Shown here one piece after another: positions 1 through 9,064 of a stretch of DNA of 37,867 bases (within the stretch, counting starts at the first letter, position 1; each line of letters opens with the position of its first letter). The position numbers were made by a program, and so were the translations under genes. This DNA is from Duodenibacillus sp. Its GTDB lineage: Bacteria; Pseudomonadota; Gammaproteobacteria; Burkholderiales; Burkholderiaceae_F. Location of the stretch: NCBI GenBank assembly GCA_017628205.1, contig JAGBZO010000008.1, positions 1 through 37,867 of the forward strand, read 5' to 3'. Below the pieces are notes generated by a model. The model was not told the DNA's origin, did not search any database, and was given only the letters and a program-made list of their open reading frames with translations.

Positions 1-13
1 ACACAAAAGCCTT

Positions 14-131
14 TGCCTGACGACCATACCGAAGTGGTACCACTCCTTCCCATTCCGAACAGGACAGTGAAACGCTTTAGGGCCGATGATAGTTGGTTGT
101 ATTTCCAGTGAAAGTAGGACATTGTCAGGCT
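14..131 (+). rRNA. rrf: 5S ribosomal RNA
   Basis: The ends pair as in a 5S rRNA: GCCTGAC (15-21) with GTCAGGC (124-130). The interior carries conserved 5S blocks, including CCATTCCGAACAGG near 50-63 and the GAAAGTAGGAC segment near 110-120. The length of about 117 nt fits the family. It is probably the last gene of a 16S-23S-5S operon whose other genes lie left of the window; only 13 nt of spacer are visible before it. The exact ends are uncertain by one or two bases. Confidence 0.95.
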
Positions 132-140
132 TCCCTTTTC

Positions 141-181
141 AAGACCCCCGATATCGAAAGGTATCGGGGGTTTTGTCTTTT
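141..181 (+). terminator. rRNA operon intrinsic terminator
   Basis: A 9-bp GC-rich stem (CCCCCGATA at 145-153 pairing with TATCGGGGG at 162-170) is followed by TTTTGTCTTTT. It lies directly after the 5S gene and should end the rRNA transcript. Confidence 0.9.
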
Positions 182-256
182 CTATGCTTGCACTTTTCCG
201 AAAGCCTTTTTTGGGTTTAAACTAACCGAATCTCGTATTTATTCAGAGGCTTTCAG

Positions 257-1573
257 ATGACTGACAATCAAGAGCACTATGTCAAATTGACATTCTCGGA
301 CGGGACGCCTGAAACGGTTTTACCGATTCGTCCCAGCTCTTGCGGACCGGACGCAATCGACGTTCGCGAACTATATAAAAAGACGGGCAAATTTACCTAC
401 GACCCGGCCTATATGGCTACGGGGAGTTGTGCCAGTCACATTTCGTTTGTAGACGGTGAAAAAGGCAAGTTGCTGTACCGTGGTTATCCGATTGAAGAGT
501 TGGCCACGCAATGCAACTATTTGGAAGTCTGCTATTTATTGCTGCATGGTGAATTGCCGAACGTACGTCGTCGCGAAGGGTTCGAAGACCTGGTCATGCA
601 TCACACGATGGTGCACGATCAACTTGAATACTTCCTGCGCGGTTTTCGCCGCGACGCCCATCCGATGGCCGTGTTGACCGGTTTGGTCGGTGCCATGAGC
701 GCTTTCTATCCCAAGAGCTGCAATCTCATGGATTCGGAACAGCGCAATATGGCGGCCATTCAGTTGATCGCCAAAATGCCGACACTGGTGGCCATGACGT
801 ACAAATATTCGATTGGGGAGCCGTTCAACTATCCGAAGAACGGATTGTCCTACGCCGCCAATTTCTTGCGCATGATGTTCCGTATTCCGTGCGAAGACTA
901 CGTTGGCAATGACGTTTTGAATCGCGCCATGGATCGGATTTTCATTTTGCATGCCGACCATGAGCAAAATGCATCCACGTCGACGGTGAAGCTGTGCGCC
1001 AGCTCGGGCACGAGCCCCTTTGCCGCCATTGCTGCCGGCGTCGCCTCGTTATGGGGACCTCAACACGGTGGTGCCAATGAAGCGGCTTTGCGCATGCTGA
1101 GTGAATTGGTCGATCAAGGTGGCGAAGCTCGTATCGGCGAGTTCATCAAGCGTGTAAAAGACAAGTCGAGCGGCGTTCGCTTGATGGGTTTTGGACATCG
1201 CATTTACAAGAGCTACGACCCCCGTGCCAAGTTGATGCGGCAAACGTGTCACGAAGTTTTGAAGGAGCTCGATGCGGAAACGGATCCGTTATTCCGATTG
1301 GCGTTGAAACTCGAGCAAATCGCCCTCGAGGACGACTATTTTGTTTCCCGTCATTTGTATCCGAACGTGGACTTCTATTCGGGTATCGTACAAAAAGCCA
1401 TGGGTATCCCCACGCCGCTCTTTACCGCCATCTTCGCGTTGGCCCGCACCGTCGGTTGGTTTGCCCAAATGAACGAAATGATCAAGGATCCTCACTACAA
1501 GATCGGTCGTCCGCGTCAGCTTTACGTCGGCGAAGTCGAACGACATGTCGTGCCTGCCGAAGAACGCGCCTGA
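257..1573 (+). CDS. gltA: Citrate synthase (type II hexameric family)
   Basis: Condenses acetyl-CoA with oxaloacetate to citrate, the entry step of the TCA cycle, in the cytoplasm. The 438-aa length matches proteobacterial GltA. The active-site residues are all present: His270 in the GPQHGGA motif, His314 in [14 protein letters not shown] and Asp372 in VDFYSG; the HADHEQNAS motif is at 232-240. The ATG at 257 follows an AGAGGC Shine-Dalgarno-like site (245-250). It is transcribed alone, between the rRNA terminator and a bidirectional terminator shared with the convergent glnD. In an anaerobe with a branched TCA cycle it would mainly supply 2-oxoglutarate for glutamate synthesis; that role is inferred. 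No convincing sigma70 promoter was identified in 182-245. Confidence 0.97.
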   Translation: MTDNQEHYVKLTFSDGTPETVLPIRPSSCGPDAIDVRELYKKTGKFTYDPAYMATGSCASHISFVDGEKGKLLYRGYPIEELATQCNYLEVCYLLLHGELPNVRRREGFEDLVMHHTMVHDQLEYFLRGFRRDAHPMAVLTGLVGAMSAFYPKSCNLMDSEQRNMAAIQLIAKMPTLVAMTYKYSIGEPFNYPKNGLSYAANFLRMMFRIPCEDYVGNDVLNRAMDRIFILHADHEQNASTSTVKLCASSGTSPFAAIAAGVASLWGPQHGGANEAALRMLSELVDQGGEARIGEFIKRVKDKSSGVRLMGFGHRIYKSYDPRAKLMRQTCHEVLKELDAETDPLFRLALKLEQIALEDDYFVSRHLYPNVDFYSGIVQKAMGIPTPLFTAIFALARTVGWFAQMNEMIKDPHYKIGRPRQLYVGEVERHVVPAEERA

Positions 1574-1596
1574 TGCGCTGACGTTGGTTTTCGTTT

Positions 1597-1640
1597 AAAA
1601 GCCACGCCTTCCGATATCGGAGGACGTGGCTTTCTGTTTG
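1597..1640. terminator. Bidirectional terminator between gltA and glnD
   Basis: AAAGCCACG (1598-1606) pairs with CGTGGCTTT (1625-1633), and the inner palindrome TCCGATATCGGA extends the stem apart from two mismatches. T-rich tracts flank both sides, so it can end gltA on the plus strand and glnD on the minus strand. Confidence 0.85.
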
Positions 1641-1656
1641 ATTGCTCGGATTCGGA

Positions 1657-4224
1657 TTACTTGGCGTTTTCGATGGCCGCCAATAGTTCCTTTTCCAGCT
1701 CAATCGTCCCTTCCTGTGTTTCAAGAATTTTGCCGTTGATCAGGAAGATGTCTTCGGCACGTTCGTCCAACGTTGCGATCTTTGCTGTCTCCAAATTCAC
1801 CTCGTTGCGTGCCAAGACGGTGGCGATTGCCGACAGAAGCCCAAGTCGGTCGTTACACGTAATTTGCAGAACCCAACCTTTTTTGGCTTCACTGTGCTCG
1901 ATATCGACCATTGTCGGCGTCGGGAAGATACGGGAGCGTCTGGACAATCTCCCGGTCTTTAACGGTCCGAGCGGCTTGCGTTCTTCAATTCGCTGTTTCA
2001 ATTGCGATTCGATCTGTTCGATCAACACCATTTGATCTTCGCGATCGTTTTTATCTTCAACGAAGAACGTGTCCAAGGCCCAATTTTCTTTGGTCGTATG
2101 CACTCGAGCATCGAGTACGGAAAGCCCCTTTTGGTCGAAATACGCCACGACGCGAGCGAACAAATCTTTTTGGTCGGGGACGTACACGAGAATTTGATAG
2201 CAGCCGTTGTTCGCGATGGGGCGACAACGAACGAGCGGTCCCGCGTCTTGCGGATGCTCGGCCAACTCCTTCGTGTGCCATGCGATGTCCTCCGGCGAGT
2301 GGCGCATGAAATACACGACGTCAAACTGTTTCCAGAGTTTTTTCTGCACCCTCGGATCGATTCCCTCGCGAGCAATCAACGACAAAGCCAGTTGTTTGCG
2401 TTCTTCAAACACCGTATGTTGGGTGCTTTGAGTCGATTGTCCTTGTAAAACGGCCAATGTCGTTCGGTATAGATTTTCCAGCAGCTGTTGCTTCCAAGCG
2501 TTCCAAATTTTCGGCCCGGTGGCTCGAATGTCGGCGACGGTCAATAAGAAAAGGCCGTCGAGTCGCTCTTTGGTTTTGACCACGTCGGCAAACTGTTTGA
2601 TGACGTTCGGATCTCCAATATCTTGTTTCTGCGCGACGTTGCTCATCAGCAGATGGTTGGCAATCAGAAACGAGCAAAACGCCTCGACATCCGGTTCCAA
2701 ACCAAAGTCTTTGGCAAATTGGTGCATTTCCCGCGCGCCCAGTTCGCTATGATCGCCCCCGCGTCCTTTGGCAATGTCGTGAAACAACCCGACCAACGTC
2801 AATCGCCAATTTTCCGGCAGTTCGTTCATGACCTGCGAACACAGGGGAAATTCGTGAGCATAGGCCGAATGAGCGAATCGACGTAAAAATTTCACCACGC
2901 GCAACGTATGCTGATCAACCGTATAGGCATGAAAAAGATCGTGTTGCATTTGCCCGACGATGCGTCTGAATACCGGCAAAAAGCGCCCCAAAATACCCCA
3001 CGTGTTCATGTTTTTCAAACTGTGGTAGGGACCGTAATGCAATTTGACGATGTCAAGAAAGAAGCCTTTGTTGACCGGGTCTTCGCGGAAGGCTTTGTTC
3101 ACACGATAACGCGCATGCCACAAGGCTCGCAACAAGCGGGTCGAAAGGCGCTTGAGTTCGCGATGTTTCGCGTAAATGTAAAACGTACGTAAGACAGCGG
3201 AAGGCTCCCGAACGAACGCGTCTTCATCCATGATGTCCAAACGATTGCCTTGAGAGTAAAAGACGTGATCGATTGCGACACAGGGATTTTTCAGCTCTTC
3301 GTCTTCAAACAATCGGTCGGCGATGGCCTGCATCAAGATGGCGTTGAGCTGAACCGTGTTTTTGGCGTTGATGTAGTAACGCTTCATGAGTGCTTCGCTC
3401 GGTCGCAGGTCGGCGACGCGTTTGAAGCCGGCGTTTTCCGCCAATGCCGTTTGAACGTCAAAAATCAGACGATCCTCGTGTCGACGACGCAGCAGATGCA
3501 ATCGAACGCGCAGATTGTCTAGAAAATGCTGACATTCGGCCAGATGATAGGACTCTTGCTCGGTAATCAAGCCGGAACGCGCCAGTTCCCGCCATCCGTT
3601 GCCGTAGCCCGCGACTTTGGCGCACCATAAAAAAACCTGAAGATCGCGCAGCCCTCCCGGACTTTCCTTGATATTCGGTTCCAGGGCGTACGGCGTATCG
3701 GCATAACGCTGATGACGTTGTCGCATTTCCAACATTTTGCTCACGAAGAATTGACGGGGATCGATGTTCGTGAGGAATTGTTCGTACGTCGTTTTGAACA
3801 ACGCTTCGTTGCCGTGAATCAGACGCGCTTCCAAGAAGGCGGTGGAGATCGTGATGTCCTTTTTTGCTTCTTCGATCATTTCGGCCCGGGTGCGCACGCT
3901 GTGTCCGACGGTCAGACCGAAATTCCAGACTTCGCCTACAAACGTTTCGATGGATCGATCGACAGCCTCGTCAGGTTGATCCGGCAACAAGATCAGCAGA
4001 TCGATATCGGAATACGGAAACATCTCGCACCGACCGTATCCGCCGACCGCGACCAAAGCGCAGGATGACGGAATTTGAGAGGCCTGCGCCACGGCTTTGA
4101 CCATACGGTCGATCAAGGCCGTGTGTCGTTTCAGATAGATGCCGACACGACGATGCTCCATAAACGTTTGGGCGAGCGTCTCGCGCACCGTGTCGAAACT
4201 TTCTTTCAATGATGTCGATTGCAT
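1657..4224 (-). CDS. glnD: [Protein-PII] uridylyltransferase / uridylyl-removing enzyme
   Basis: Bifunctional nitrogen sensor. It uridylylates PII proteins when glutamine is low and removes UMP when glutamine is high, and so controls glutamine synthetase activity. At 855 aa it is full length. In order: nucleotidyltransferase motif GGYGRCEMFPYSDID at 61-75, with the metal-binding Ser72-Asp73 and Asp75; the GlnD helical region including ESPGGLRDLQ at 187-196; an HD hydrolase motif with His482-Asp483 in GLFHDIAKGRGGDHSELGA; and two C-terminal ACT domains at roughly 675-750 and 780-855 that sense glutamine. The assigned ATG has no strong Shine-Dalgarno sequence. It lies downstream of map, as often in betaproteobacteria, but a terminator (4287-4325) separates them, so it probably has its own promoter in 4225-4290. 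Confidence 0.96.
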   Translation of the reverse strand: MQSTSLKESFDTVRETLAQTFMEHRRVGIYLKRHTALIDRMVKAVAQASQIPSSCALVAVGGYGRCEMFPYSDIDLLILLPDQPDEAVDRSIETFVGEVWNFGLTVGHSVRTRAEMIEEAKKDITISTAFLEARLIHGNEALFKTTYEQFLTNIDPRQFFVSKMLEMRQRHQRYADTPYALEPNIKESPGGLRDLQVFLWCAKVAGYGNGWRELARSGLITEQESYHLAECQHFLDNLRVRLHLLRRRHEDRLIFDVQTALAENAGFKRVADLRPSEALMKRYYINAKNTVQLNAILMQAIADRLFEDEELKNPCVAIDHVFYSQGNRLDIMDEDAFVREPSAVLRTFYIYAKHRELKRLSTRLLRALWHARYRVNKAFREDPVNKGFFLDIVKLHYGPYHSLKNMNTWGILGRFLPVFRRIVGQMQHDLFHAYTVDQHTLRVVKFLRRFAHSAYAHEFPLCSQVMNELPENWRLTLVGLFHDIAKGRGGDHSELGAREMHQFAKDFGLEPDVEAFCSFLIANHLLMSNVAQKQDIGDPNVIKQFADVVKTKERLDGLFLLTVADIRATGPKIWNAWKQQLLENLYRTTLAVLQGQSTQSTQHTVFEERKQLALSLIAREGIDPRVQKKLWKQFDVVYFMRHSPEDIAWHTKELAEHPQDAGPLVRCRPIANNGCYQILVYVPDQKDLFARVVAYFDQKGLSVLDARVHTTKENWALDTFFVEDKNDREDQMVLIEQIESQLKQRIEERKPLGPLKTGRLSRRSRIFPTPTMVDIEHSEAKKGWVLQITCNDRLGLLSAIATVLARNEVNLETAKIATLDERAEDIFLINGKILETQEGTIELEKELLAAIENAK

Positions 4225-4286
4225 GTCGTCGATAGAAAAAAGGGCTTTGATACGTTAAGTGTATGGTCAAACGCAATGAGCGTCCA

Positions 4287-4325
4287 TAAAAAACGATCCG
4301 CTGTGACACGAGCACAACGGATCGA
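4287..4325 (-). terminator. Terminator downstream of map
   Basis: On the minus strand CGATCCGTTGTG and CACAGCGGATCG form a 12-bp stem with one mismatch, followed by a T6 run (the A run at 4288-4293 on the plus strand). It separates map from glnD. Confidence 0.8.
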
Positions 4326-4352
4326 TTGTCAATACGAGCCGAACGGCAGATT

Positions 4353-5186
4353 TTAAGCGAACGTCGGCTTTTTCCAGCCCTTAACCCATTCGGGAGCTTC
4401 GGGCGAGCCGGCGCTGACCGTCAAAATGTCGTAACCGGTCTCCGTGACAAGCACTTCCAATTCCCACTGGGCCGACAAGCTGCGATCCTTTGTCACGACC
4501 GTCCAACCGTCCTTGAGGTTCATGATGTGACGGCGACCGGCGTTGACCATCGGTTCGACCGTGAAAATCATGCCGGGTTCGAAAACGGCCGTTTCACGCT
4601 TCAAGGGGAAGTGGCTGACATGCGGTTCGCTGTGAAAGACCTTGCCGATGCCGTGGCCGCCGTACTCTTGAACGATCGAGAGCCCCATTTTCTCGCAATA
4701 GTTGTAACAGGCGATGCCGATGTCGTTGAAACAGTTGCCAGGCTTGACGGCTTCGATCCCGGCCCACATGCATTCGAACGTGGCGTCCACGAGGCGCTTG
4801 CCGGCGATGGTGGGCTTGCCGACAATAAACATGCGCGAGTTGTCGCCGAAGTAACCGTCTTTCACGACGGTGACGTCGATGTTGACGATGTCGCCGTTTT
4901 TAAGTTTCTTCGTTTCGCTCGGAATCCCGTGGCATACGACGTGATTGACGGAGATGCAGGTGGCCGCCGGATAGGGCGTGCCGCCGTCCGGGCAATACCC
5001 CAAACAGGCGGATGTGCATCCCAGAACGTTGACCGTGTGATCGAGCATCAGTCGGTCGAGTTCGGCGGTCGTGACGCCGGCTTTGACATACGGCGTGATG
5101 AAGTCGAGAAGTTCGGAAGAAAGACGACCGACTTCACGCATGTGCGCGATGTCTTCGGGCGTATTAATCGTAATGTTGTGAGCCAT
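4353..5186 (-). CDS. map: Methionine aminopeptidase, type I
   Basis: Removes the initiator methionine from nascent proteins. The 277-aa pita-bread fold carries all five metal ligands expected from the E. coli enzyme: Asp104 (NIDVTV), Asp115 (GYFGDNS), His178 (GGHGIG), Glu211 (FTVEPM) and Glu242 (SAQWE). The substrate histidine is His86 in CISVNHVVCHGIP. The ATG at 5186 is supported by the typical N-terminus (INTPEDIAHMREVGRL), but no good Shine-Dalgarno sequence precedes it. A strong hairpin with a T-rich tail ends only a few bases upstream (5194-5231), so this gene may be attenuated or may start from a promoter just beyond it. The usual partner rpsB is not adjacent. Confidence 0.96.
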   Translation of the reverse strand: MAHNITINTPEDIAHMREVGRLSSELLDFITPYVKAGVTTAELDRLMLDHTVNVLGCTSACLGYCPDGGTPYPAATCISVNHVVCHGIPSETKKLKNGDIVNIDVTVVKDGYFGDNSRMFIVGKPTIAGKRLVDATFECMWAGIEAVKPGNCFNDIGIACYNYCEKMGLSIVQEYGGHGIGKVFHSEPHVSHFPLKRETAVFEPGMIFTVEPMVNAGRRHIMNLKDGWTVVTKDRSLSAQWELEVLVTETGYDILTVSAGSPEAPEWVKGWKKPTFA

Positions 5187-5193
5187 GGTAAAT

Positions 5194-5231
5194 CGAGAAA
5201 ACCGTCGACGCCGCTGTCGCGATGTCGACGG
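5194..5231 (-). promoter_or_regulatory. Terminator-like hairpin between ygfZ and map
   Basis: CCGTCGAC (5202-5209) and GTCGACGG (5224-5231) are perfect 8-bp inverted arms. On the minus strand the hairpin is followed by TTTTCTCG, the form of an intrinsic terminator, and the tail ends 7 nt before the map ATG. It either ends the ygfZ transcript or acts as an attenuator in the map leader. The visible sequence does not decide between these. Confidence 0.6.
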
Positions 5232-5289
5232 AAGATAAAACGTGTTCGAAATTCAGTATCGTAATGCTAACACGGACGCACAGGACGCG

Positions 5290-6165
5290 TTAGACAGCGT
5301 AAGGCAACGGCAAAGCCGAAAGCTCGTCTTCGCCAACGCGCAAGACCAGGCCGTCCATCTTGGCCGATTCGCACTGAATCAGAGCGAGCGTACGACCCGA
5401 GACGGCGCACGATTGCACCACGATGCCGGCGGGGACGCCCTCGGCGGTTGCCACATCCTGTCCGGCTTTCAGGTCGATTTCCTTGGAACAACCGAAGAGG
5501 AAGGCGCGACGCGGCGTTTTGCCGATGTGCTGTACGCGGGAAACGACTTCCTGCCCCGTGTAGCAACCCTTGCGGAAGCTCACGCCGCCGACAAGTTCCA
5601 GATTGATGCCCTGAGGGACGAACAGTTCGCGCGTGGCTTCGAAGATCCAAGGATCGCCCGCCGCTACGGTTGCGAGCCAGTAATATGTCGACGGCTGTGC
5701 GTCAAGCGTTTGCAAGGCGGTTTCGGAGACGACGCACATACCGCGGCCCTGAGGCAGAGCCGCGCCGATGCGCGTTTGGACGGCGGCGTCGAGCTGTTCC
5801 CAAACGACGGCATCGCCGAGTCGTTCGGGAAGTTGCCCCACTAAACCGACGACGCGGGCATCGTTCAGAAGTTCGACGGACACTTTGCTGCGCAAGATGA
5901 ACATCTTGAGTCGTTTCAAAAGAGCGGGAGCCTGTTCGGTCGGAACAATGGCGTAAATCGCGTCGTCATCGGCCCACAGACGCATCGTTGCAATGAGTCG
6001 GCCTTTGGGAGAGCAATAACCCGCCGTCATCAGAGAGCCGGTGAGCTTGGTTACGTCATTGGTGACCTGTCCTTGAAGGAATGTGACGCGATCGTCACCG
6101 GTAAAGCGAAGGACGCACAATTCGGAAATGGAACAAATTACGGTTCCGGTTGCACAATTGCTCAT
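5290..6165 (-). CDS. ygfZ: tRNA-modifying protein YgfZ (folate-binding, Fe-S cluster repair)
   Basis: Folate-binding protein of the GcvT-like COG0354 family. It supports synthesis or repair of certain Fe-S enzymes such as the tRNA methylthiotransferase MiaB. The diagnostic motif K-G-C-Y-T-G-Q-E is at 199-206 with the key Cys201, and the N-terminal half carries FLQGQVTNDV, typical of the family. The start is placed at ATG 6165, giving 291 aa. A longer reading would begin at TTG 6189 and add eight residues (MTNFSGYT), but it has no better ribosome-binding site and is not expected from family alignments. It is divergent from mltG, with about 78 nt between the starts. Confidence 0.9.
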   Translation of the reverse strand: MSNCATGTVICSISELCVLRFTGDDRVTFLQGQVTNDVTKLTGSLMTAGYCSPKGRLIATMRLWADDDAIYAIVPTEQAPALLKRLKMFILRSKVSVELLNDARVVGLVGQLPERLGDAVVWEQLDAAVQTRIGAALPQGRGMCVVSETALQTLDAQPSTYYWLATVAAGDPWIFEATRELFVPQGINLELVGGVSFRKGCYTGQEVVSRVQHIGKTPRRAFLFGCSKEIDLKAGQDVATAEGVPAGIVVQSCAVSGRTLALIQCESAKMDGLVLRVGEDELSALPLPYAV

Positions 6166-6243
6166 GGTATAACCCGAAAAATTAGTCAAGTGTGGGTATT
6201 ATGGCGCACGGGCCTTAAATTTGTGTACGATCGGGGCGCATAC

Positions 6244-7317
6244 GTGGAAGACAATAACGAAAAGCTAAAACAGAATACGGATAGGGACGATTTTGCCGTA
6301 CCGAAACAACGCCGCTTTCGACTGTTAGGCAAGGTGTCGGTCGTGCTTGCCGTCGCGAGTGCGGCCGTTGTCGGTCTCGGTCTTGCGGCTTATCTGCGTT
6401 GCCCGATCCCCCTGCCCGAGGACGTCGCGCACGTCGACGTCGTCATTCCTAAAGGCGCCAGCGCTCGGCGCGTCGTTGAACTGACACGACAAGCCGGCGT
6501 GAACCTGCCGAGCTTCGTCCTTTTGTCCGCCATGAAGTTCGAAGGCGCTTCCCAATCGATTCATGTGGGACGCTATCGTTTCGAACGGGGAATGAGTTTG
6601 CACGAGGTGATCGGAAAGTTTCGGGACGCCGACGTGCAAGAGGGTACGGTGACGGTGGCCGACGGAATGACCGAATGGCAATTGCGCGCGATGCTCGCAG
6701 AGCATCCCGATTTGCAGGCCGACACGAAAGCATTGAGCGCTCAAGAGTTGTTGCGAAGTATCGGTTCGTCCCATACCCATCTGGAAGGGCTGTTCGCGCC
6801 CGATACGTATCATTTCAAATCGGGCGTCTCCGATTTGTCCGTGCTGAAAACGGCTTACAAACGGCAAATGCAATTGCTTGAGGCGGCCTGGCAGACGCGA
6901 CCGGGCGACAGTTTGCTCAAGACGCCGTATCAGGCGTTGATATTGGCCTCGATCATCGAAAAAGAAACCTCGAAAAGCGCGGACAGAACCCTGGTCAGCT
7001 CGGTCTTTCACAATCGCCTGCGCGTGCGCATGCCGTTGCAAACGGATCCCACGGTCATCTACGGTTTAGGAGCCTCGTTCGACGGCAATTTGCGCAAACG
7101 CGACTTGAAGGAGCCGGGGATCTACAATACGTACGTCAATTACGGTTTGCCGCCGACGCCCATTTCGATGCCGACGAAAGCGTCGATCGAGGCGGCGCTG
7201 CATCCGGCTCGGACGGAATTTTTGTATTTTGTCGCTCGCGGCGACGGAACGACGCAGTTTTCCAAGACGCTGGAAGAGCACAACCGTGCGGTGAATCGCT
7301 ATCAAAAAGGGAAATAA
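6244..7317 (+). CDS. mltG: Endolytic murein transglycosylase MltG
   Basis: Inner-membrane lytic transglycosylase that cuts nascent peptidoglycan and ends glycan strands. The order is: a short charged cytoplasmic N-terminus, one transmembrane segment at about 30-52, a LysM-like subdomain at about 60-130, and the YceG catalytic domain with Glu239 in ASIIEKET. The C-terminal motif YGLPPTPI follows. The reading frame is open back to 6073, but that extension overlaps ygfZ. GTG 6244 is preferred because GGGGCG lies at 6233-6238 and the resulting protein (357 aa) has family length; GTG 6223 is an alternative. Its stop is immediately followed by the ATG of tmk, forming the conserved mltG-tmk-holB cluster. 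Confidence 0.92.
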   Translation: MEDNNEKLKQNTDRDDFAVPKQRRFRLLGKVSVVLAVASAAVVGLGLAAYLRCPIPLPEDVAHVDVVIPKGASARRVVELTRQAGVNLPSFVLLSAMKFEGASQSIHVGRYRFERGMSLHEVIGKFRDADVQEGTVTVADGMTEWQLRAMLAEHPDLQADTKALSAQELLRSIGSSHTHLEGLFAPDTYHFKSGVSDLSVLKTAYKRQMQLLEAAWQTRPGDSLLKTPYQALILASIIEKETSKSADRTLVSSVFHNRLRVRMPLQTDPTVIYGLGASFDGNLRKRDLKEPGIYNTYVNYGLPPTPISMPTKASIEAALHPARTEFLYFVARGDGTTQFSKTLEEHNRAVNRYQKGK

Positions 7318-7932
7318 ATGGGGCAGCGCGGAGTATTCATTACGTTTGAGGGCATTGACGGTGCCGGAAAAACCACGCAAATCGATGCTTTGGAGCAGTG
7401 GTTGAAACAAGAAGGCGTCGAAGTCGTTCGTACCAGAGAGCCGGGCGGCACGCCGTTGGGCGAAGCCATTCGCGCAATGTTGTTGCACGAAGGCATGCAC
7501 GTGACGACCGAGACGTTGCTCTTTTTTGCGGCTCGCGCCGAACATATCTCGCGAGTCATCGAGCCCGCGCTTGCTCGCGGGGCTTGGGTGTTGTCCGACC
7601 GTTTTACCGACGCGACCTATGCTTATCAGGTAGGCGCCAAGGGCTATCCCGCCCGACACGTCGAAGCGCTCGAATCGCTTGTTCAAGGGGACTTGCAACC
7701 CGATCACACGGTGTTGTTCGACGTCGAGCCTGAGATTGCTGCAGAACGTTTGGCGCGGGTGCGAGAGCTCGATCGATTCGAAACCGAGGACGTGGAGTTT
7801 TTCCGCAACGTGCGCCAAGCTTATTTGACGCGTGCCGCACAGATGCCGTCCCGTTTTTTTATTCTGAACACGAACCGTGACAAGGAACTCGTGTGCGAAG
7901 AGTTGTTGTCGGAGGCTCGAAAATGGCGTTAG
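7318..7932 (+). CDS. tmk: Thymidylate kinase
   Basis: Phosphorylates dTMP to dTDP with ATP for DNA synthesis. The 204-aa protein has the P-loop EGIDGAGKTT at 11-20 and the family DR motif in WVLSDRFTDATYAYQ. The ATG directly abuts the mltG stop codon (TAA then ATG), which suggests translational coupling. The 3' end overlaps holB by 10 nt. Length and all motifs are normal. Confidence 0.97.
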   Translation: MGQRGVFITFEGIDGAGKTTQIDALEQWLKQEGVEVVRTREPGGTPLGEAIRAMLLHEGMHVTTETLLFFAARAEHISRVIEPALARGAWVLSDRFTDATYAYQVGAKGYPARHVEALESLVQGDLQPDHTVLFDVEPEIAAERLARVRELDRFETEDVEFFRNVRQAYLTRAAQMPSRFFILNTNRDKELVCEELLSEARKWR

Positions 7933-8954
7933 CCGTTTATCCGTGGCAAGTGGAGCTTGCCCGCGAATTGCATGCGATGCGCGATCGTTTGCCCAACGGT
8001 CTGTTGGTTTACGGTCCGCGTGGGATCGGTACGTTCGAACTCGTTCATGCTTTTGCAAAAAGTTTGTTATGCGAGCATCCGGACAGCGACGGCGCCCCGT
8101 GCGGACAATGCAAGGGGTGCGTGATGGCCCGTGCCTACACGCATCCGGACATTCGCTACGTCGTGAGCGAAGCGGAGGCGTTGCCCCGTCAAATTCCGTT
8201 TGAGGCGCCGGACAACGCGTCGGCCGACCGAAAAAATCTCTATCGAGAAATTTTGATTCATCAACCGCGAGCGCTCGCCGACTTTTTGACCATCAAGAGC
8301 CATCAGGGCGGCGTTCGCATCGTGTTGGTTTACCCGGCCGATAAAATTCGCGCCGAAGCGGCGGCCAGTCTTCTTAAAAGTCTTGAGGAACCGCCCGAAC
8401 AAACGGTGTTCTTGTTGGTGGCCGACGAGTTGGATCATGTGTTGCCGACGATTCGTTCTCGCTGTCGACTGGTACGCGCCACGCCGCCGTCGTTCGAGCA
8501 GGCTCTCGCCTGGGTCGAGCAACAGGGCGTGGAACGCGCCGAGGTTCGTTTGCAGGAGGTCGGCGGAATGCCGCTTGCGGTATTCGAGAGCGATCCGCAC
8601 CTAACCCTGGCTCCTGACGTCGAGGCCCACTTCCTCAGCGTGCTTCGTATGGGCAAGGCCGCCGATAACGATGTCATCATCGGCAACGTTCCCCGTGATT
8701 TTCCGCTTCCGGCGGCGGCATTGTTCTTCAGTCGTTGGGCCTGGGATTTGGCCGGCGTATACGCGGGCATGCAGCCGCGTTATTTCCCGGAAGAGCTCGA
8801 ACCCATGCGGCAAAGTCTTGATGGCGTCACTCCCGCCAAACTCTATCAATGGATCAACTCCGTTCGTGACGTGCGACAGGCCAGCGGGCACACGTTGAAC
8901 GCCCGCGTGGTGATCGAACAGCTGCTGTTGGCTTACGTGCGCGCGCTCAAGTAG
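7923..8954 (+). CDS. holB: DNA polymerase III subunit delta'
   Basis: Clamp-loader subunit that helps place the beta sliding clamp on DNA. At 343 aa it has a degenerate P-loop, GPRGIGTFEL at 31-40, lacking the GKT of active ATPases, as is normal for delta'. The zinc-binding cysteines are Cys50, Cys60, Cys63 and Cys66. The sensor-like segment LLKSLEEPPEQTVFLL follows. The ATG at 7923 lies inside the end of tmk; the longer frame from 7893 is rejected because this start matches the family N-terminus (YPWQ). It is the last gene of the mltG-tmk-holB unit. Confidence 0.94.
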   Translation: MALAVYPWQVELARELHAMRDRLPNGLLVYGPRGIGTFELVHAFAKSLLCEHPDSDGAPCGQCKGCVMARAYTHPDIRYVVSEAEALPRQIPFEAPDNASADRKNLYREILIHQPRALADFLTIKSHQGGVRIVLVYPADKIRAEAAASLLKSLEEPPEQTVFLLVADELDHVLPTIRSRCRLVRATPPSFEQALAWVEQQGVERAEVRLQEVGGMPLAVFESDPHLTLAPDVEAHFLSVLRMGKAADNDVIIGNVPRDFPLPAAALFFSRWAWDLAGVYAGMQPRYFPEELEPMRQSLDGVTPAKLYQWINSVRDVRQASGHTLNARVVIEQLLLAYVRALK

Positions 8955-9064
8955 GAGAAACATCGCGTATTCACGCGGTGTATGCGTCGTAAAAACTGCT
9001 AGGATTGACAGCTGATACCCGAACGGGGTCATGATGTTGGTGCGTGTGGAAAGGACGATCGGAC

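Noticed and set aside
4326-5264. 312-codon open frame antisense to map
   Set aside because: Arg/Asp/Val-rich composition and complete overlap with a well-supported gene.
6073-6243. Longer N-terminus for MltG beginning at 6073
   Set aside because: It overlaps the ygfZ coding region and its promoter area and adds residues not seen in the family; GTG 6244 has a better ribosome-binding site.
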